Part shown: positions 15,001-23,413 of the stretch, piece by piece
Numbering within the stretch: position 1 is the first letter of the stretch
Layout of the letters: every line of letters starts with the position of its first letter
Assembly (NCBI GenBank): GCA_944989445.1
Contig: CALYLW010000058.1
Location: 1,161,501-1,225,500, forward strand
Origin: Ampullaceana balthica
Taxonomy: Eukaryota; Mollusca; Gastropoda; Lymnaeidae
Length of the DNA: 64,000 bases
Direction: 5' to 3'
Program-made: the position numbers and the translations under genes
Notes under the pieces: model-generated
Databases searched by the model: none
Seen by the model: only the letters and a program-made list of their open reading frames with translations
Told to the model about the DNA's origin: nothing

Positions 15001-16774
15001 AGGATGAATGGTTGCCAATGACAACAAGTCTGCACACGGTACATTTTGTTATTCCATACGAAACGAAATGTTTTAGACATCTGTGATTCTGCATACATCT
15101 TTGCTATTAGAGCAATTACGTGAACATGTTTACATGTTATCCATTTATTAGAGCAATTACGGTATACTTGGCATCGGCACTATTTACACAGTATTTCCAA
15201 GCATACAAAAATCGGCCGATACCTAAAAAATATCATAGCACATGGCACACCGTATCGTGGCTGTAGATATTAATACTAGGACTCTTTTGGCTATTTCAAT
15301 ACCGGTATCGGGATCGATATATTAATATGTCGAGATATTGTAAATCTAAATGATAGTTGTTTTTTGTTGTTGTTTTTTTTTGGGGTCAAAATATCACTTA
15401 TTATGAAATATCGGTGACGTCAATACCGGGACCTTTACATGCTACCGATACCAATATAGCCAATATCCTGATATCGGTAGACCTCTAATTTTATTACTGC
15501 TTACATAAATATATCATGCAATGGTAAACATGTCCCCACCTTTACTTCATTTCAAGTACAATTATTTTTTCATGTTTATTAATTTATAAAAAACATCATA
15601 TAATCGACTAAGTGGCCGTCCATAAATAACGTCACATGATTTTGGCTGATTTTTCACCCCTTCCCCCCTAGTCACATGACGTCACAAAAACTTAGACCCC
15701 TTCTTCAATATGACATCACAAAGCTTTGACAATCCCCCCCCCACCCCACTATAAAAGCCGTATTTTCTATTTGAAAATGAGTATCTTTCAAATCAAAGAT
15801 TTGTCATTTAAGTATGTTTTTAGTGTAAAGCTGCACTCTAATATCATAACACGCGTTTTACATAAACGTCTTTAAATAAAGTGTCAGTAATCAAATATTT
15901 AAGTGGAAATTTTATTTAAAGTTTCCCGTTTTGAAGTGGCGTCACTTTTCTTAAACACAGACCCCTTTGTCACACATCGTCACAAGTGTATGACTCCCCC
16001 CTCCAGGTGTGTGGCGTCATTTATGGACGGCCCATAAAGGGGCGGCAAAAGTTCAGCTATGCCACTGCAGACGCTCCTTCTATACAGAAGATTATTGCAC
16101 CCTACGCTTATCAGTCTATGGTTTGTGATTAGTCCTGTATTCTTATTAGAGTTTTAAATGTTGATAAAACGGTTGGTTTTCCTGGTTTCTCCAGGCAACC
16201 CTTCCCACGCCCGAATTCCGGACAGGAAGAACAAATATTTGTATGTGTTTGTTCTTGCATAGAAAGGTGTTTTTATCCCTATGTCTATCTGAGGGTTGTA
16301 TTAAGTTATTTTTGTGTTGTATTTCTAAGTTAGAATTAATTAGTTAGTAGTTAGTTATTCCTCTCTGGCCGAAGACGGCACATTAGGGCAGAAGTCATGG
16401 ATTTCCATTTACGACGATTAAGAACTAATTGCTTTATGTATAATTACTACTTTACTCTTGGTTTTTCTATCCTCTAGTGTTTCAAGGTTTCATGATTTTA
16501 CTAATGGTGTTATTCTTGTCAGTTTTGAATATTCTCCAGTTCAGTAATCATTACAGTCACAGTAATGTAATGAATCTTAATCTTGCAGCTCTGATTTTAT
16601 TGAACCCTAGCCCTAGTTAGTAACTAGTAACCAAACGATATTTTTTTTTGAGTTACCATTTTTTTTGTTTGGGTAATTAAATCCTGTTCACAAACAACTT
16701 ATATAGATTATGGTTAATTTACCTTTCTTTGAATTCGCTTGCTCAACTGCAATATCCCACAGTGACTTCTCCAT
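14..16774 (-). CDS. DYNC2LI1: Cytoplasmic dynein-2 light intermediate chain 1 (whole gene, 14 coding exons)
   Basis: This gene encodes the light intermediate chain of dynein-2, the motor that carries intraflagellar transport trains from ciliary tip to base. I assembled 14 exons from splice signals and phase: 16723-16774, 7467-7525, 3940-3974, 3522-3582, 3110-3201, 2610-2796, 2283-2351, 2065-2142, 1710-1789, 1454-1524, 916-961, 614-665, 230-322 and 14-88. They total 1050 nt, giving 349 residues plus TAA; the vertebrate protein is about 350. A P-loop-like GSKSCGKTS lies at residues 33-41 and is split by intron 2. [32 protein letters not shown] and DHNKPLFI match family blocks in order. Intron 1 (9.2 kb) and intron 2 (3.5 kb) are filled with repeats. 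The gene is divergent from KIFBP. Identification and phase are mutually consistent; expression is not visible. Confidence 0.95.
230..322 (-). CDS. DYNC2LI1: DYNC2LI1 exon 13
   Basis: 93 nt, phase 0 both ends. Contains [20 protein letters not shown], aligning with DPARDPQYAENEVDEMR. Acceptor AAAG, donor GTAATG. Confidence 0.85.
614..665 (-). CDS. DYNC2LI1: DYNC2LI1 exon 12
   Basis: 52 nt, phase 2 in and 0 out. Encodes [17 protein letters not shown], aligning with SPMELWKKVYEKLFPPK. Donor GTAAGA. Confidence 0.88.
916..961 (-). CDS. DYNC2LI1: DYNC2LI1 exon 11
   Basis: 46 nt, phase 1 in and 2 out. Encodes [14 protein letters not shown], matching the PPVPENDIGKLH segment of vertebrates. Donor GTAAGT. 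Confidence 0.88.
1122..1233. repeat. 28-bp tandem repeat, 4 copies
   Basis: Four near-perfect copies of a unit containing ATCTGGGCCTCATTAAACAT in the DYNC2LI1 intron between exons 11 and 10. Confidence 0.9.
1454..1524 (-). CDS. DYNC2LI1: DYNC2LI1 exon 10
   Basis: 71 nt. Encodes [20 protein letters not shown] then QQI plus one base; donor GTAACA lies inside a longer open frame. Chosen because exon 11 continues the QIGxPP block. Confidence 0.88.
1710..1789 (-). CDS. DYNC2LI1: DYNC2LI1 exon 9
   Basis: 80 nt, phase 0 in and 2 out. Encodes [20 protein letters not shown] and on. The upstream of two nearby CAG acceptors is chosen because it restores the frame and the FTSK-like block. Confidence 0.85.
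2065..2142 (-). CDS. DYNC2LI1: DYNC2LI1 exon 8
   Basis: 78 nt, phase 0 both ends. Encodes [20 protein letters not shown] and on to ANLQ, matching the vertebrate order. Confidence 0.92.
2283..2351 (-). CDS. DYNC2LI1: DYNC2LI1 exon 7
   Basis: 69 nt, phase 0 both ends. Encodes [20 protein letters not shown] then VFQ, the conserved (I/V)GSKYD(V/I)F block. Confidence 0.92.
2610..2796 (-). CDS. DYNC2LI1: DYNC2LI1 exon 6
   Basis: 187 nt, phase 2 in and 0 out. Carries [20 protein letters not shown] and continues to GEDHP. Donor GTGCGT. Confidence 0.92.
3110..3201 (-). CDS. DYNC2LI1: DYNC2LI1 exon 5
   Basis: 92 nt, phase 0 in and 2 out, donor GTGAGT. Contains [20 protein letters not shown], the family WELGGG block. 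Confidence 0.92.
3522..3582 (-). CDS. DYNC2LI1: DYNC2LI1 exon 4
   Basis: 61 nt, phase 2 in and 0 out, donor GTAAGT. Encodes the conserved [18 protein letters not shown] block. Confidence 0.92.
3940..3974 (-). CDS. DYNC2LI1: DYNC2LI1 exon 3
   Basis: 35 nt, phase 0 in and 2 out. Encodes [11 protein letters not shown], completing the P-loop GKT. Acceptor CAG, donor GTAA. Confidence 0.9.
4227..4757. repeat. 59-bp tandem array, about 9 copies
   Basis: Nine near-identical units of 59 bp, each with ACACATATTGTGT and TTTATTAATTGACTAAAAC. The array lies in DYNC2LI1 intron 2 and directly abuts the hammerhead-like motif at 4762-4793. Read on the minus strand, the array follows the motif, so it looks like an amplified 3' tail of that element. 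Confidence 0.92.
4762..4793 (-). ncRNA. Hammerhead-ribozyme-like motif (copy B)
   Basis: On the minus strand the core reads CTGATGA, a short stem II region, then GAAACGTC. GTA before the core pairs with TAC after the cleavage position (stem I). ACGT is self-complementary, as in dimeric hammerheads with very short stem III, and the cleavage triplet would be GTC. Stem II (GTT/GCC) is degenerate, so this copy is probably weak or dead. Such motifs are known from Penelope-like elements and retrozymes of animals. Confidence 0.5.
5504..7002. mobile_element. Non-autonomous hAT-like element with 8-bp target duplication
   Basis: Ends are TAGGGCTGTCAA and TTGACAGGCCTA, followed inward by GGGTACCCGGG-rich palindromic sequence at both sides. 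It is flanked by ATCTCAAG at 5496-5503 and 7003-7010. The inside holds two diverged direct copies of a 200-bp block (near 6096 and 6350) and a nested Harbinger-like MITE. No transposase is readable. Confidence 0.85.
5682..6089. mobile_element. PIF/Harbinger-like MITE nested in the hAT element
   Basis: 408 bp with ends GGGGCCGT and ACAGCCCC, flanked by TTA. The paired block inside the host element reads straight through this point, showing the empty site. Related to the copy at 15612-16034. A 3-bp TWA duplication is typical of PIF/Harbinger; the superfamily is inferred from that alone. Confidence 0.7.
7126..7395 (-). mobile_element. tRNA-derived SINE
   Basis: Read on the minus strand it begins with a tRNA-like head (GCGCGCTCGACTGGCG, then GTTTCGAATTC resembling box B). 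It ends in GGAGCGTCTGTATAGATAAG with a short ATAAG tail. The tail sequence AGACGCTCCTTCTAT also flanks the large hAT insertion at 9024-16067, so at least one further copy existed there. Confidence 0.65.
7467..7525 (-). CDS. DYNC2LI1: DYNC2LI1 exon 2
   Basis: 59 nt between acceptor CAG and donor GTAAG. Encodes [20 protein letters not shown], the first half of the P-loop. Phase 1 in, 0 out. Confidence 0.9.
7800..8890 (-). mobile_element. Decayed LINE, 3' end of the ORF2-like region
   Basis: With several frame changes and stops, the minus strand reads [53 protein letters not shown] and a damaged C2H2 finger starting CPQCGRL. This block order is characteristic of the C-terminus of non-LTR retrotransposon ORF2 proteins abundant in molluscs. 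It lies in DYNC2LI1 intron 1 and is not functional. Confidence 0.75.
9361..9994. mobile_element. hAT deletion derivative with a BED-finger remnant
   Basis: Ends TAGGGCTGCGGAAATTAACG and ATCGATAACAGCCCTA are flanked by CAAAAAAT at 9353-9360 and 9995-10002. Around 9690-9830 the plus strand reads [12 protein letters not shown], then [12 protein letters not shown], a C2H2-type BED zinc finger as found at the N-terminus of hAT transposases. The rest of the transposase is missing. A second family member lies at 61221-61978. Confidence 0.82.
10400..11223 (+). pseudogene. Decayed hAT transposase (C-terminal half)
   Basis: Broken open frames read [20 protein letters not shown], then [31 protein letters not shown] and finally [20 protein letters not shown] followed by [18 protein letters not shown]. 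The last part is the hAT C-terminal dimerisation region. Stops and frame shifts, for example after CVKQL-like and NIVNLR positions, make it non-functional. It belongs to the 9024-16067 element and resembles the ZMYM-like hAT lineage. Confidence 0.8.
11341..12153. mobile_element. Long copy of a GGGGTCTACCGATAT-ended element
   Basis: About 0.8 kb, bounded by TAGGGGTCTACCGATAT and ATCGGTAGACCCCTTA and rich in ATCGG/CCGAT words. A 93-codon open frame inside recurs in the inverted copy near 15 kb and in the copy near 54.7 kb with disruptions, so it is element sequence, not a gene. The TIR style suggests hAT; target duplications are blurred. Confidence 0.7.
12154..12640. mobile_element. Three short (~160 bp) related MITEs in head-to-tail order
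   Basis: Each unit holds ACGAGTGATAAATTTAAGAA, then GACCGCTG, then GATATCGG words and ends ATCGGTAGACCCCTAAT. They share ends with the long copy to the left. Confidence 0.72.
12826..13560. mobile_element. Five short MITEs of the same family, inverted orientation
   Basis: Units start TAGGGGTCTACCGATATGCA and end with TTATCACTCGTAATTATTTA, the reverse of the 12154-12640 units. The last unit is split at its TTAA by the piggyBac-like insertion and resumes at 14642. Confidence 0.72.
13561..14641. mobile_element. piggyBac-like non-autonomous element
   Basis: Termini CTCTTTTTCTCCGGAA and TTCCGGAGAAAATGAG, flanked by TTAA at 13557-13560 and 14642-14645. Removing it rejoins the MITE reading ATTCTTAAATTTATC seen uninterrupted in neighbouring copies. 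A 66-codon open frame inside shows no recognisable domain. Confidence 0.85.
14642..15487. mobile_element. Remainder of MITE plus second long GGGGTCTACCGATAT-type copy (inverted)
   Basis: The first ~45 bp complete the interrupted MITE. About 14690-15487 is an inverted copy of 11341-12153, ending ATATCGGTAGACCTCTAAT. Confidence 0.72.
15612..16034. mobile_element. PIF/Harbinger-like MITE
   Basis: 423 bp with ends GTGGCCGTCCATAAATAACG and GTCATTTATGGACGGCCCA, flanked by TAA. Second family member of the copy at 5682-6089. Confidence 0.75.
16076..16722. other. Rest of DYNC2LI1 intron 1, no gene seen
   Basis: Starts with the SINE tail that was split by the 7-kb hAT insertion (CTTCTATACAGAAGATTATT). 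The remainder is unique-looking AT-rich sequence. Confidence 0.6.
16723..16774 (-). CDS. DYNC2LI1: DYNC2LI1 exon 1
   Basis: Encodes [17 protein letters not shown] plus one base, then donor GTAA. The start resembles the MPSETLWEIA-type start of vertebrate homologues. Leaves phase 1. Confidence 0.88.
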
Positions 16775-17015
16775 CTTCTGTCGTCGGCAATGTAAACAAC
16801 AAGAATCCGGAAGTTTAATTTTCCTAAATAGTTGCGCAAGAAATACAGGCACGTAAAATTTATACAAAGAAAATAGTATAATTATATTTAAAAACAAGAC
16901 ATTAATTAAATTTATTTTAAAAATAAAATAGTTTAATTTTTAAAACAACAATAAGAGAATTTTTTTAAAGCTATAGCTGCGACACTGTTATTGAAAATTC
17001 TTAGCTGTAACCAAC
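16775..17015. promoter_or_regulatory. Probable bidirectional promoter between DYNC2LI1 and KIFBP
   Basis: Only 241 bp separate the two start codons. The segment holds CCGGAAGT (16807-16814), a consensus ETS/GABPA-type site common in bidirectional promoters. It also holds TGTAAACAA (16791-16799), which reads as a forkhead site on the other strand; forkhead factors of the FOXJ1 type drive cilia genes. Both motifs lie 15-40 bp upstream of the DYNC2LI1 ATG and may be within its 5' UTR. No clear TATA box was seen. Confidence 0.6.
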
Positions 17016-18842
17016 ATGGCGGCATTATGCCGGTTCCTTGGCGACGAAGCCGTAGAACTATACAAAAAAGCTAAATTCTTTGCTGATGAAGAATCAAAAA
17101 ATGACCCTGGAGATGAACCGTTTCGATCGAAGTACAAGGCCAGAGAATTGTACAAAGAAATTAGCAATCGAATAACCGATAAGCTAAAAGCAGTTCAGTC
17201 CGACAAATCCCAAGATTTACGGCAACTTCTGACCCTTTCAATTTGTATTGAGCAAGTAATCGGGTTAAACTATATGGATACAGAAGAGTTAGCTGAAGGT
17301 GAAGATTGCCTCATGTCATGTTTAAAACGCATTGAAGAACATGAGTTGAATGATGCAGTAAGTTTGCATATAAACATTTTTAACTATTTAGGTATTTTGT
17401 GGAGTGAGCGAGGAGAGCTGGAGAGGTCTTTGGAATACTTAGTTCGTGCAGAAAAATTGTATGGGACATATAAAAAGAATATTGGAGATGCCCCCTTAGC
17501 ATTTATAGAGCTTCTTGAACAATATGAAGGGGATGAAAATGAAAGAGCACATCAGCGTTGTCAGTCTTTTGAAAGTATTCACACTCACACATTATATTAC
17601 ATGGCACAAGTTTATGCTAAGTTGGAGAAAAACAATTTATCAGCAAAGTATTGTCATCTGACATTGCAGAGGCAGCTTCAAGCTGGTGATTACAACCCTG
17701 TTGACTGGGGATTAAATGCCGCTACACTTTCACAATATTATTTAACAGCTGAAAAATTCACAGAGGCAAGACATTGTTTAGCCAGTGGAACTATGATATT
17801 TGAAAGTTCTAAGAAGAATATTGAGCAACTTTCAGAACAGGATTTGGAACTGCAGTCTCAAAGAGAGGCTGATATTGAAAGATGTTGGGTTAAATATGGG
17901 TTAGGAATAATGGAAGCTTCAAGAGATAAGATGCTTGAAGAGATAGAAGATAATAATGCTGCCGATGGCCCTTCCAGTGACAATAAACCAAGTGCAACAG
18001 ATCACAACGCTGATAAAAAACCTGAGAACTCTGACATGAATGGAAATGCTGCAGATTCCTGGTCAGATAAAGTCTTCCAAGAGTTTCAACTTGAACTCAC
18101 TGCATATGAAGAGCGCATTACAGACAAATTAGTTAGAACATTTGATGATGCTCGCAAAATTTTCTTATTTATTGTTGATAAAATAAAAAATGCTCAGAAA
18201 TTTTATAGTTTAGATTCACATGCTAGTGATGCTGTTGAGATTATACAAGACCACAGCCGAGCTTATAAGCTTCTTGCATTTTTTGAATTGGATATGAACC
18301 GTCAATGCAGAATGCACAAACGTCGCATTGACATGCTATCAGATCTGTTAAAGGAGCTTAATCCTCAACACTATCTTCTTGTGTGCAGACAACTTATGTT
18401 TGAATTAGCGGAGACTTACAGTGAAATGGTTGACCTGAAAGTCACTTTAATTGAGCTGGAAAGAACTCGTGCGACACCTTACAGTACTAATAAAATCAAT
18501 AAACTTGTACAGCAAAGTATAGACAAGTATCAAGCTTACATTGACTCTCTCAAAGGTGGAAAACCAGAATTACCAACAGAATTTCCAGAAGGTGATGTGC
18601 GTCCAGGGTTGGTTGCTTTTTTTTGTATGGGAAGGTTGTATTCTAAATTTCTTAAAACAGAAATATCCGAACGCCTTGCTATGTTGACAAAAAGTTTAGA
18701 GTGCTATAAATTTGTAGTTACTTATTGTGAAAATAATCCCTCGGCCCAAGAACTTGTTCAGAATGAATTGAATTTATGTAAAGAGATGGTTACTCTCCTA
18801 CCTATAAAAATGGTTAAATTACATGATCAGGGTGAAATTTGA
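17016..18842 (+). CDS. KIFBP: KIF-binding protein, single exon
   Basis: KIFBP binds the motor domains of certain kinesins (KIF1 and KIF15 types in vertebrates) and blocks their attachment to microtubules. The 608-residue protein compares with about 620 in vertebrates and is collinear: FRSKYKARELYKEI near the start, YLGILWSERGELERSLEYL, YYMAQVYAKLEKNNLSAKYC, NAATLSQYY, HSRAYKLLAFFELDMNRQCR, MHKRRIDMLSDL, LNPQHYLLVCRQL and KEMVTLLPIKM at the end. The helical repeats are TPR-like. An acidic low-complexity stretch at about residues 306-346 replaces a variable loop. The start has a good context (CAACATGGC). The whole frame is intronless, unlike the multi-exon vertebrate gene; no poly(A) tract follows it. 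Confidence 0.96.
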   Translation: MAALCRFLGDEAVELYKKAKFFADEESKNDPGDEPFRSKYKARELYKEISNRITDKLKAVQSDKSQDLRQLLTLSICIEQVIGLNYMDTEELAEGEDCLMSCLKRIEEHELNDAVSLHINIFNYLGILWSERGELERSLEYLVRAEKLYGTYKKNIGDAPLAFIELLEQYEGDENERAHQRCQSFESIHTHTLYYMAQVYAKLEKNNLSAKYCHLTLQRQLQAGDYNPVDWGLNAATLSQYYLTAEKFTEARHCLASGTMIFESSKKNIEQLSEQDLELQSQREADIERCWVKYGLGIMEASRDKMLEEIEDNNAADGPSSDNKPSATDHNADKKPENSDMNGNAADSWSDKVFQEFQLELTAYEERITDKLVRTFDDARKIFLFIVDKIKNAQKFYSLDSHASDAVEIIQDHSRAYKLLAFFELDMNRQCRMHKRRIDMLSDLLKELNPQHYLLVCRQLMFELAETYSEMVDLKVTLIELERTRATPYSTNKINKLVQQSIDKYQAYIDSLKGGKPELPTEFPEGDVRPGLVAFFCMGRLYSKFLKTEISERLAMLTKSLECYKFVVTYCENNPSAQELVQNELNLCKEMVTLLPIKMVKLHDQGEI

Positions 18843-21800
18843 TTGAGTTGATCTTGACTATGTTTATTTCATATATATAAAAATATTCCCATTACATATA
18901 TAATGTATTTTTGTGTGTGTGGTGAGCATATGACATATTTATGTTCATTGTCATTTGATTTTGAAGTATTTGTTCATTTTCTTTGCTTTCAAAGAATTAA
19001 ATTTGTGAATATTGTTTTGATTATATCATTTACTTTTAAAAGTGACAGCATAAGAAAACTTGATAGTGTTCTGGTCTTGACAAAAGGAAACCTCGATCTC
19101 TAGTCAGGATTTTAACAAAATAAAAATTTTATGCAATATTTTAGTATGATTCATCAATTTTAAAATCTGGTAATAAAAGGACATTCAGAAAATTATATGA
19201 ATTAACACACTTAAACTTCTTTTACTCAAAGTACATCAAGTTTAGGTTACTATTTTTGTTGTTGAATATGCAACTTGAATTAAACTTTTATTTATGCTTT
19301 CACCTAGGAACAACTTGTGTTCTGCATTGCAGTTAAATGCTTAGCTTTTCATTTTGGGGGGACCTTTCAAGTTCTTCCCTTTTAATTAACAAAAAAATAT
19401 TCGTAATTAAAATTTCATTAAAAAAGAGTTACTTGTTTGGTTTATTATACATTTTTATAAGTATGTTTTAAAAAATCATAAACAGGGACATACACTTAAC
19501 AATTTACGTGTATTCAATAATAAAGATACCAGTGTGATAGATATTTTTAAAATTTTTATTATTGTTCAAAATTTACTAAGTTTATACATGCATTTTCAAA
19601 CAAGAAATACAATCAGGGCTCAGAATCATAAAGTTATTTTTTTAAAAATAACACAACTAATAAAAATAATGGAATTTGTATGGATTACTGATAAGATCAT
19701 ACAGAATGACTCGGAAAATTTTTTAAAAAGTACATCCAATAATTTGTTCATTATCAGTAACTTGAATATTTACAAAGAAAATTGAAAAAAAAACACATTG
19801 TTACCATCATTTATTGTAAAATCCTGAAGCTCTTTGATCAGGAAATATTTTATGATGTCACATATTAAAAGTACATTCAGATATATGTCTTTATTTATAA
19901 TATAAACACAGATTAAGATGCAATATACAAGTACAAGTATATATAATAAGGTGGCTACTAATATATTTGAATTAGTATTTTCATTTACTTAATCTGTCTG
20001 GGATTGTCATAAATACTATCAAAATCAACACACAAGTAAAAGTTTATTAAAATGAGAAATTAATGTACACATACTGTTTTAATTATAATTCTTTACCCTT
20101 GTGTTTATTTGAATTCTAAACTAATTATCATTCAGAATTTAATATATGAATAAAGTGAAATGCCTTGTCACAATAGGATAAAAAGATACTTTAGTTTTGA
20201 TTGATTATTTGGAGACCTATTGAAATTAAATGCCCTCCACGTGAATCTTTTAGTCAAAATACTATATTGTATTTACATATTGTTTTTTGTTGTTGTTGAC
20301 TAGTTCCATCCAAAAAAAACAAACTTTGTTATACTTTTTTTCCAGTTGGGTATGACACACACTCACACACACAAAATCTATTAAACAACTAAAATTAAGA
20401 ACTGAGGAACAAATAAATATTGATATTGAATGTTGCTATGCCTTTTTTTTCACAAGGCCTTAATGCATTAAAAAAAACATGCCATGTTTACAAGAAGTTT
20501 CAAACAACTTTATTTAAGAGTAATCAAAAATAAAACATTCAATAAATTACGCATCACAACACTTGCCATTCTTTGAAAATGTATATTTGAGTTTAGCCAC
20601 AAACCTTTTCATGGGAATCAAGTGAGGTATATTTGTTCAAATAAATTTATCTTTATTGCTCTCACATTATATATTTAAGATAGATCAAATATAAATTAGA
20701 AGCTCTCGCGCTATGTACAACGAATTAGGAATATTGCTAGACTGATCTGAATTAGTGTCTCTGAAAAGCATAAATACATTAATATATGTATATACGTGTT
20801 GTATTTTTCTACAAATATGAAGAAGTCACTTAACTATACATAGCATACAGTCACAATATAAACCACATTACATGTACTTTAAATGCTCATTGTGTGCAGC
20901 TGACTAGCAGTTTGGCCAGATTTGTATTTACTTCATAATCATAATGTTATGAAATAATTTTAGATGCATAGTGGAAGTATAACATTAAGATGATTGGTGA
21001 AATAAATGGTGAAAACTATCAAATACTAAAATATGTTGGATATGTGGTGATTGAAATTTGAATGATTGTATAAAATATTGCAAGACTGCATCAACAATTT
21101 ATTTTTCATGACTGAGGAAAATTAGTTTGACTTAAATCCACCAGTGCTATTATTCATCAAAGTTTAAGGAGCTACTTAAAGTTTAAAATTAAATCATTGT
21201 TTGCTTTAGATAAAACACAAATTCAAGTAATGTCATTTAAATTTAATTTTATAGTCTTTTCAATACCAGTCATCATAAAAGTATACATCTTAATTAGATA
21301 GCACAAATTCTGTAAGGCTAAATTTGTCATGTAGTTGGTAATTTTCTGTATAATATGTTTATGCTAAGGCTTAGCTTAATATTTACAGAAAATCTGATAT
21401 AGTTGGGTTACAACTTAAACAAGTGTAGACAGCGGCACCCAAGAGCATTATGTTGAGTCTGTGTGCACGTGTCTGTATGTTTTCATCATCTCAATGACAA
21501 GTACAATAGAATTTATCAGAAGTTTGAGGGTCACATTGAGATGACTTAAATTTAGAATGATGTATATTGACAGATGGGATAAAATATCAAAATTATTAAC
21601 TATGTATTTGTGACACAATTTAACTCGACTACATTTTATTTTATTTTATACAATTTCTTGGCTGAATACAGCAGAGTATGTGGAGAATGTGTGATCAAAT
21701 GATATATTAAAGTAGCAATACTTGCATACCTGATAACAGGAACAATGAAAGTCATGTTCAATATGCAGATAGTTGACATGAAATTTAATTTAATTTCATG

Positions 21801-23413
21801 CAGGACTACATAATAGATTTCAGTTTCAAAATATAAATAAAAATGTGTTCACTTTCACTGAGACAAGATCAGGCTTATGGACTTGTTACACTGACACTTT
21901 AATTTCAGGATAACGTATTAGACATAACAGTGTTGACAAGCAACCTGAAACAGAATTACTAATAACTAATGGAAGGGAGTAAACATGGATGAACATCGGA
22001 CACACCCATTTTAATAGTGCTATGTTGGGAATAAAATATAAATACATTTTTCCTCATCTCTGTCTTAATATACCTTTAACACTTAACGTTAAACAAAAAA
22101 AAACCGACCAAAAACAAAACTACAATAAAACTGGTGGGTTATTTTTAACTAATGTAAATCTGTTAACATAATTTACTTTTAAGTTACTTATAATATTTTT
22201 TCTGAAAACTTACTGCATTTCTTAAAACTTTCCTGACTTAGTTAACTTAGTATTTGCTGACTCTACTAGGCTTTGCTGCTGAATCTTACTAGTGCTAGCC
22301 AACACTTTTTATTGTACAAACTAAAACAATTAATATAAGATACCAGAGTTTTGCTGTACACTTTGTGCACACAACAACAATGTGGAGGGATTAATATCAA
22401 GTCATACAACTATGAAATAAGAAGCAAAATATTTAAAGTAGTGCTCTTGATTGACAAATGAGTACAGGCTGGACTGAAGTAACCTGATAAACACTACATG
22501 TCAACAACCAGTAAGTAAATCTCTCAAGAATTCAGCAGTCCATGGATATCGACAAAGTTTTCCTTCATTTCATCACAACAGTTCGTAACATGTAAAAATA
22601 AAAAAACAGTGCCAAAGTTAATGCTGCCAAGATCATGCTACATTCACACAAATGAATTTTAAATAAAATATAAAATTTAGAGTTCAAAGAGGATTCAACT
22701 AAAAGCAAGTAAGCCCAATGCCTTTCTACTTTGCAGTAAGTTAAGCACAAACCGATATTTTTATGCTTTTTAATGTGAATTCAGTCACACTTTCATATTG
22801 TACTAACAATGAAATGCTCCAACATTATTAATTTTTTACTTCAGTTTTCCTATCTATAAATATATATTTTTTTACTTGAACTTCTGACAGCGCGATCTTA
22901 TATTGCACTTGCCCACATTCAAAGAGGTTTTTGTTTTAGTTGCACACTTTTTGACTAATATTAGAATACAGTTATTTTAGTCTTTTGGGGTAAAGAATAT
23001 ATATTTGTAAGGTACTTTACTAAAAGGAAACACCAAGAAATTAATCTTTTTAAGTACCAAAAACCTTTATGAAAAAATATTCTCTAGCAAGCAATAGATT
23101 ATTTTTAAAAGTAAGGATCATTTGCTGATACACTCAGTTAGAGATTAGGAATTCTAAATCAAAATATGTTACTTAAAAATTATTCATTTTGACTTGCTTT
23201 GATGGATCTTATAAAAAATTTTTTATCAAGTGGCTAAGTGTAAAAAAACATTTAAAAAATTGATAAAGCTCCTGAACTATTATTTAAGGTGTTGAGTCCC
23301 CAAGTAGTGATGCCATGAATTCATGAACTTACCAGGTACCAGCACAGTTAACAGCTATTGTCTTTATATAGCAAGACATCTCATTTATTTCTACATATTT
23401 TAACCCTTTAGAA
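18843..23413. other. Convergent 3' UTR / intergenic stretch
   Basis: AT-rich sequence between the convergent KIFBP and SIPA1L stops. Minus-strand AATAAA signals for SIPA1L are present at 23384-23389 and 20509-20514 (the latter followed by GT-rich sequence). No coding exon or RNA gene was recognised. Confidence 0.5.
19119..19124 (+). promoter_or_regulatory. Candidate KIFBP polyadenylation signal
   Basis: AATAAA 277 nt past the KIFBP stop. A second AATAAA lies at 19519-19524. Either could be used. Confidence 0.45.

Larger units (their letters stand above)
9024..16067. mobile_element. 7-kb composite hAT element with 8-bp target duplication
   Basis: Terminal inverted repeats CAGTGGCGTAGC and GCTATGCCACTG are flanked by CAGACGCT at 9016-9023 and 16068-16075. 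The duplicated site lies in the tail of a SINE copy. The element carries a decayed transposase near 10.4-11.2 kb and has been enlarged by later insertions at 9361-9994, 11341-15487 (with 13561-14641 inside) and 15612-16034. It occupies most of DYNC2LI1 intron 1. Confidence 0.88.

Noticed and set aside
11766..15098. Related open frames starting [13 protein letters not shown] / [13 protein letters not shown]
   Set aside because: They occur in inverted copies of one repeat family, and the third copy near 54.7 kb is disrupted. No protein family recognised.
17016..18842. KIFBP as a processed pseudogene
   Set aside because: Full-length intact frame, promoter-like divergent spacing, no poly(A) tract or target duplication seen.
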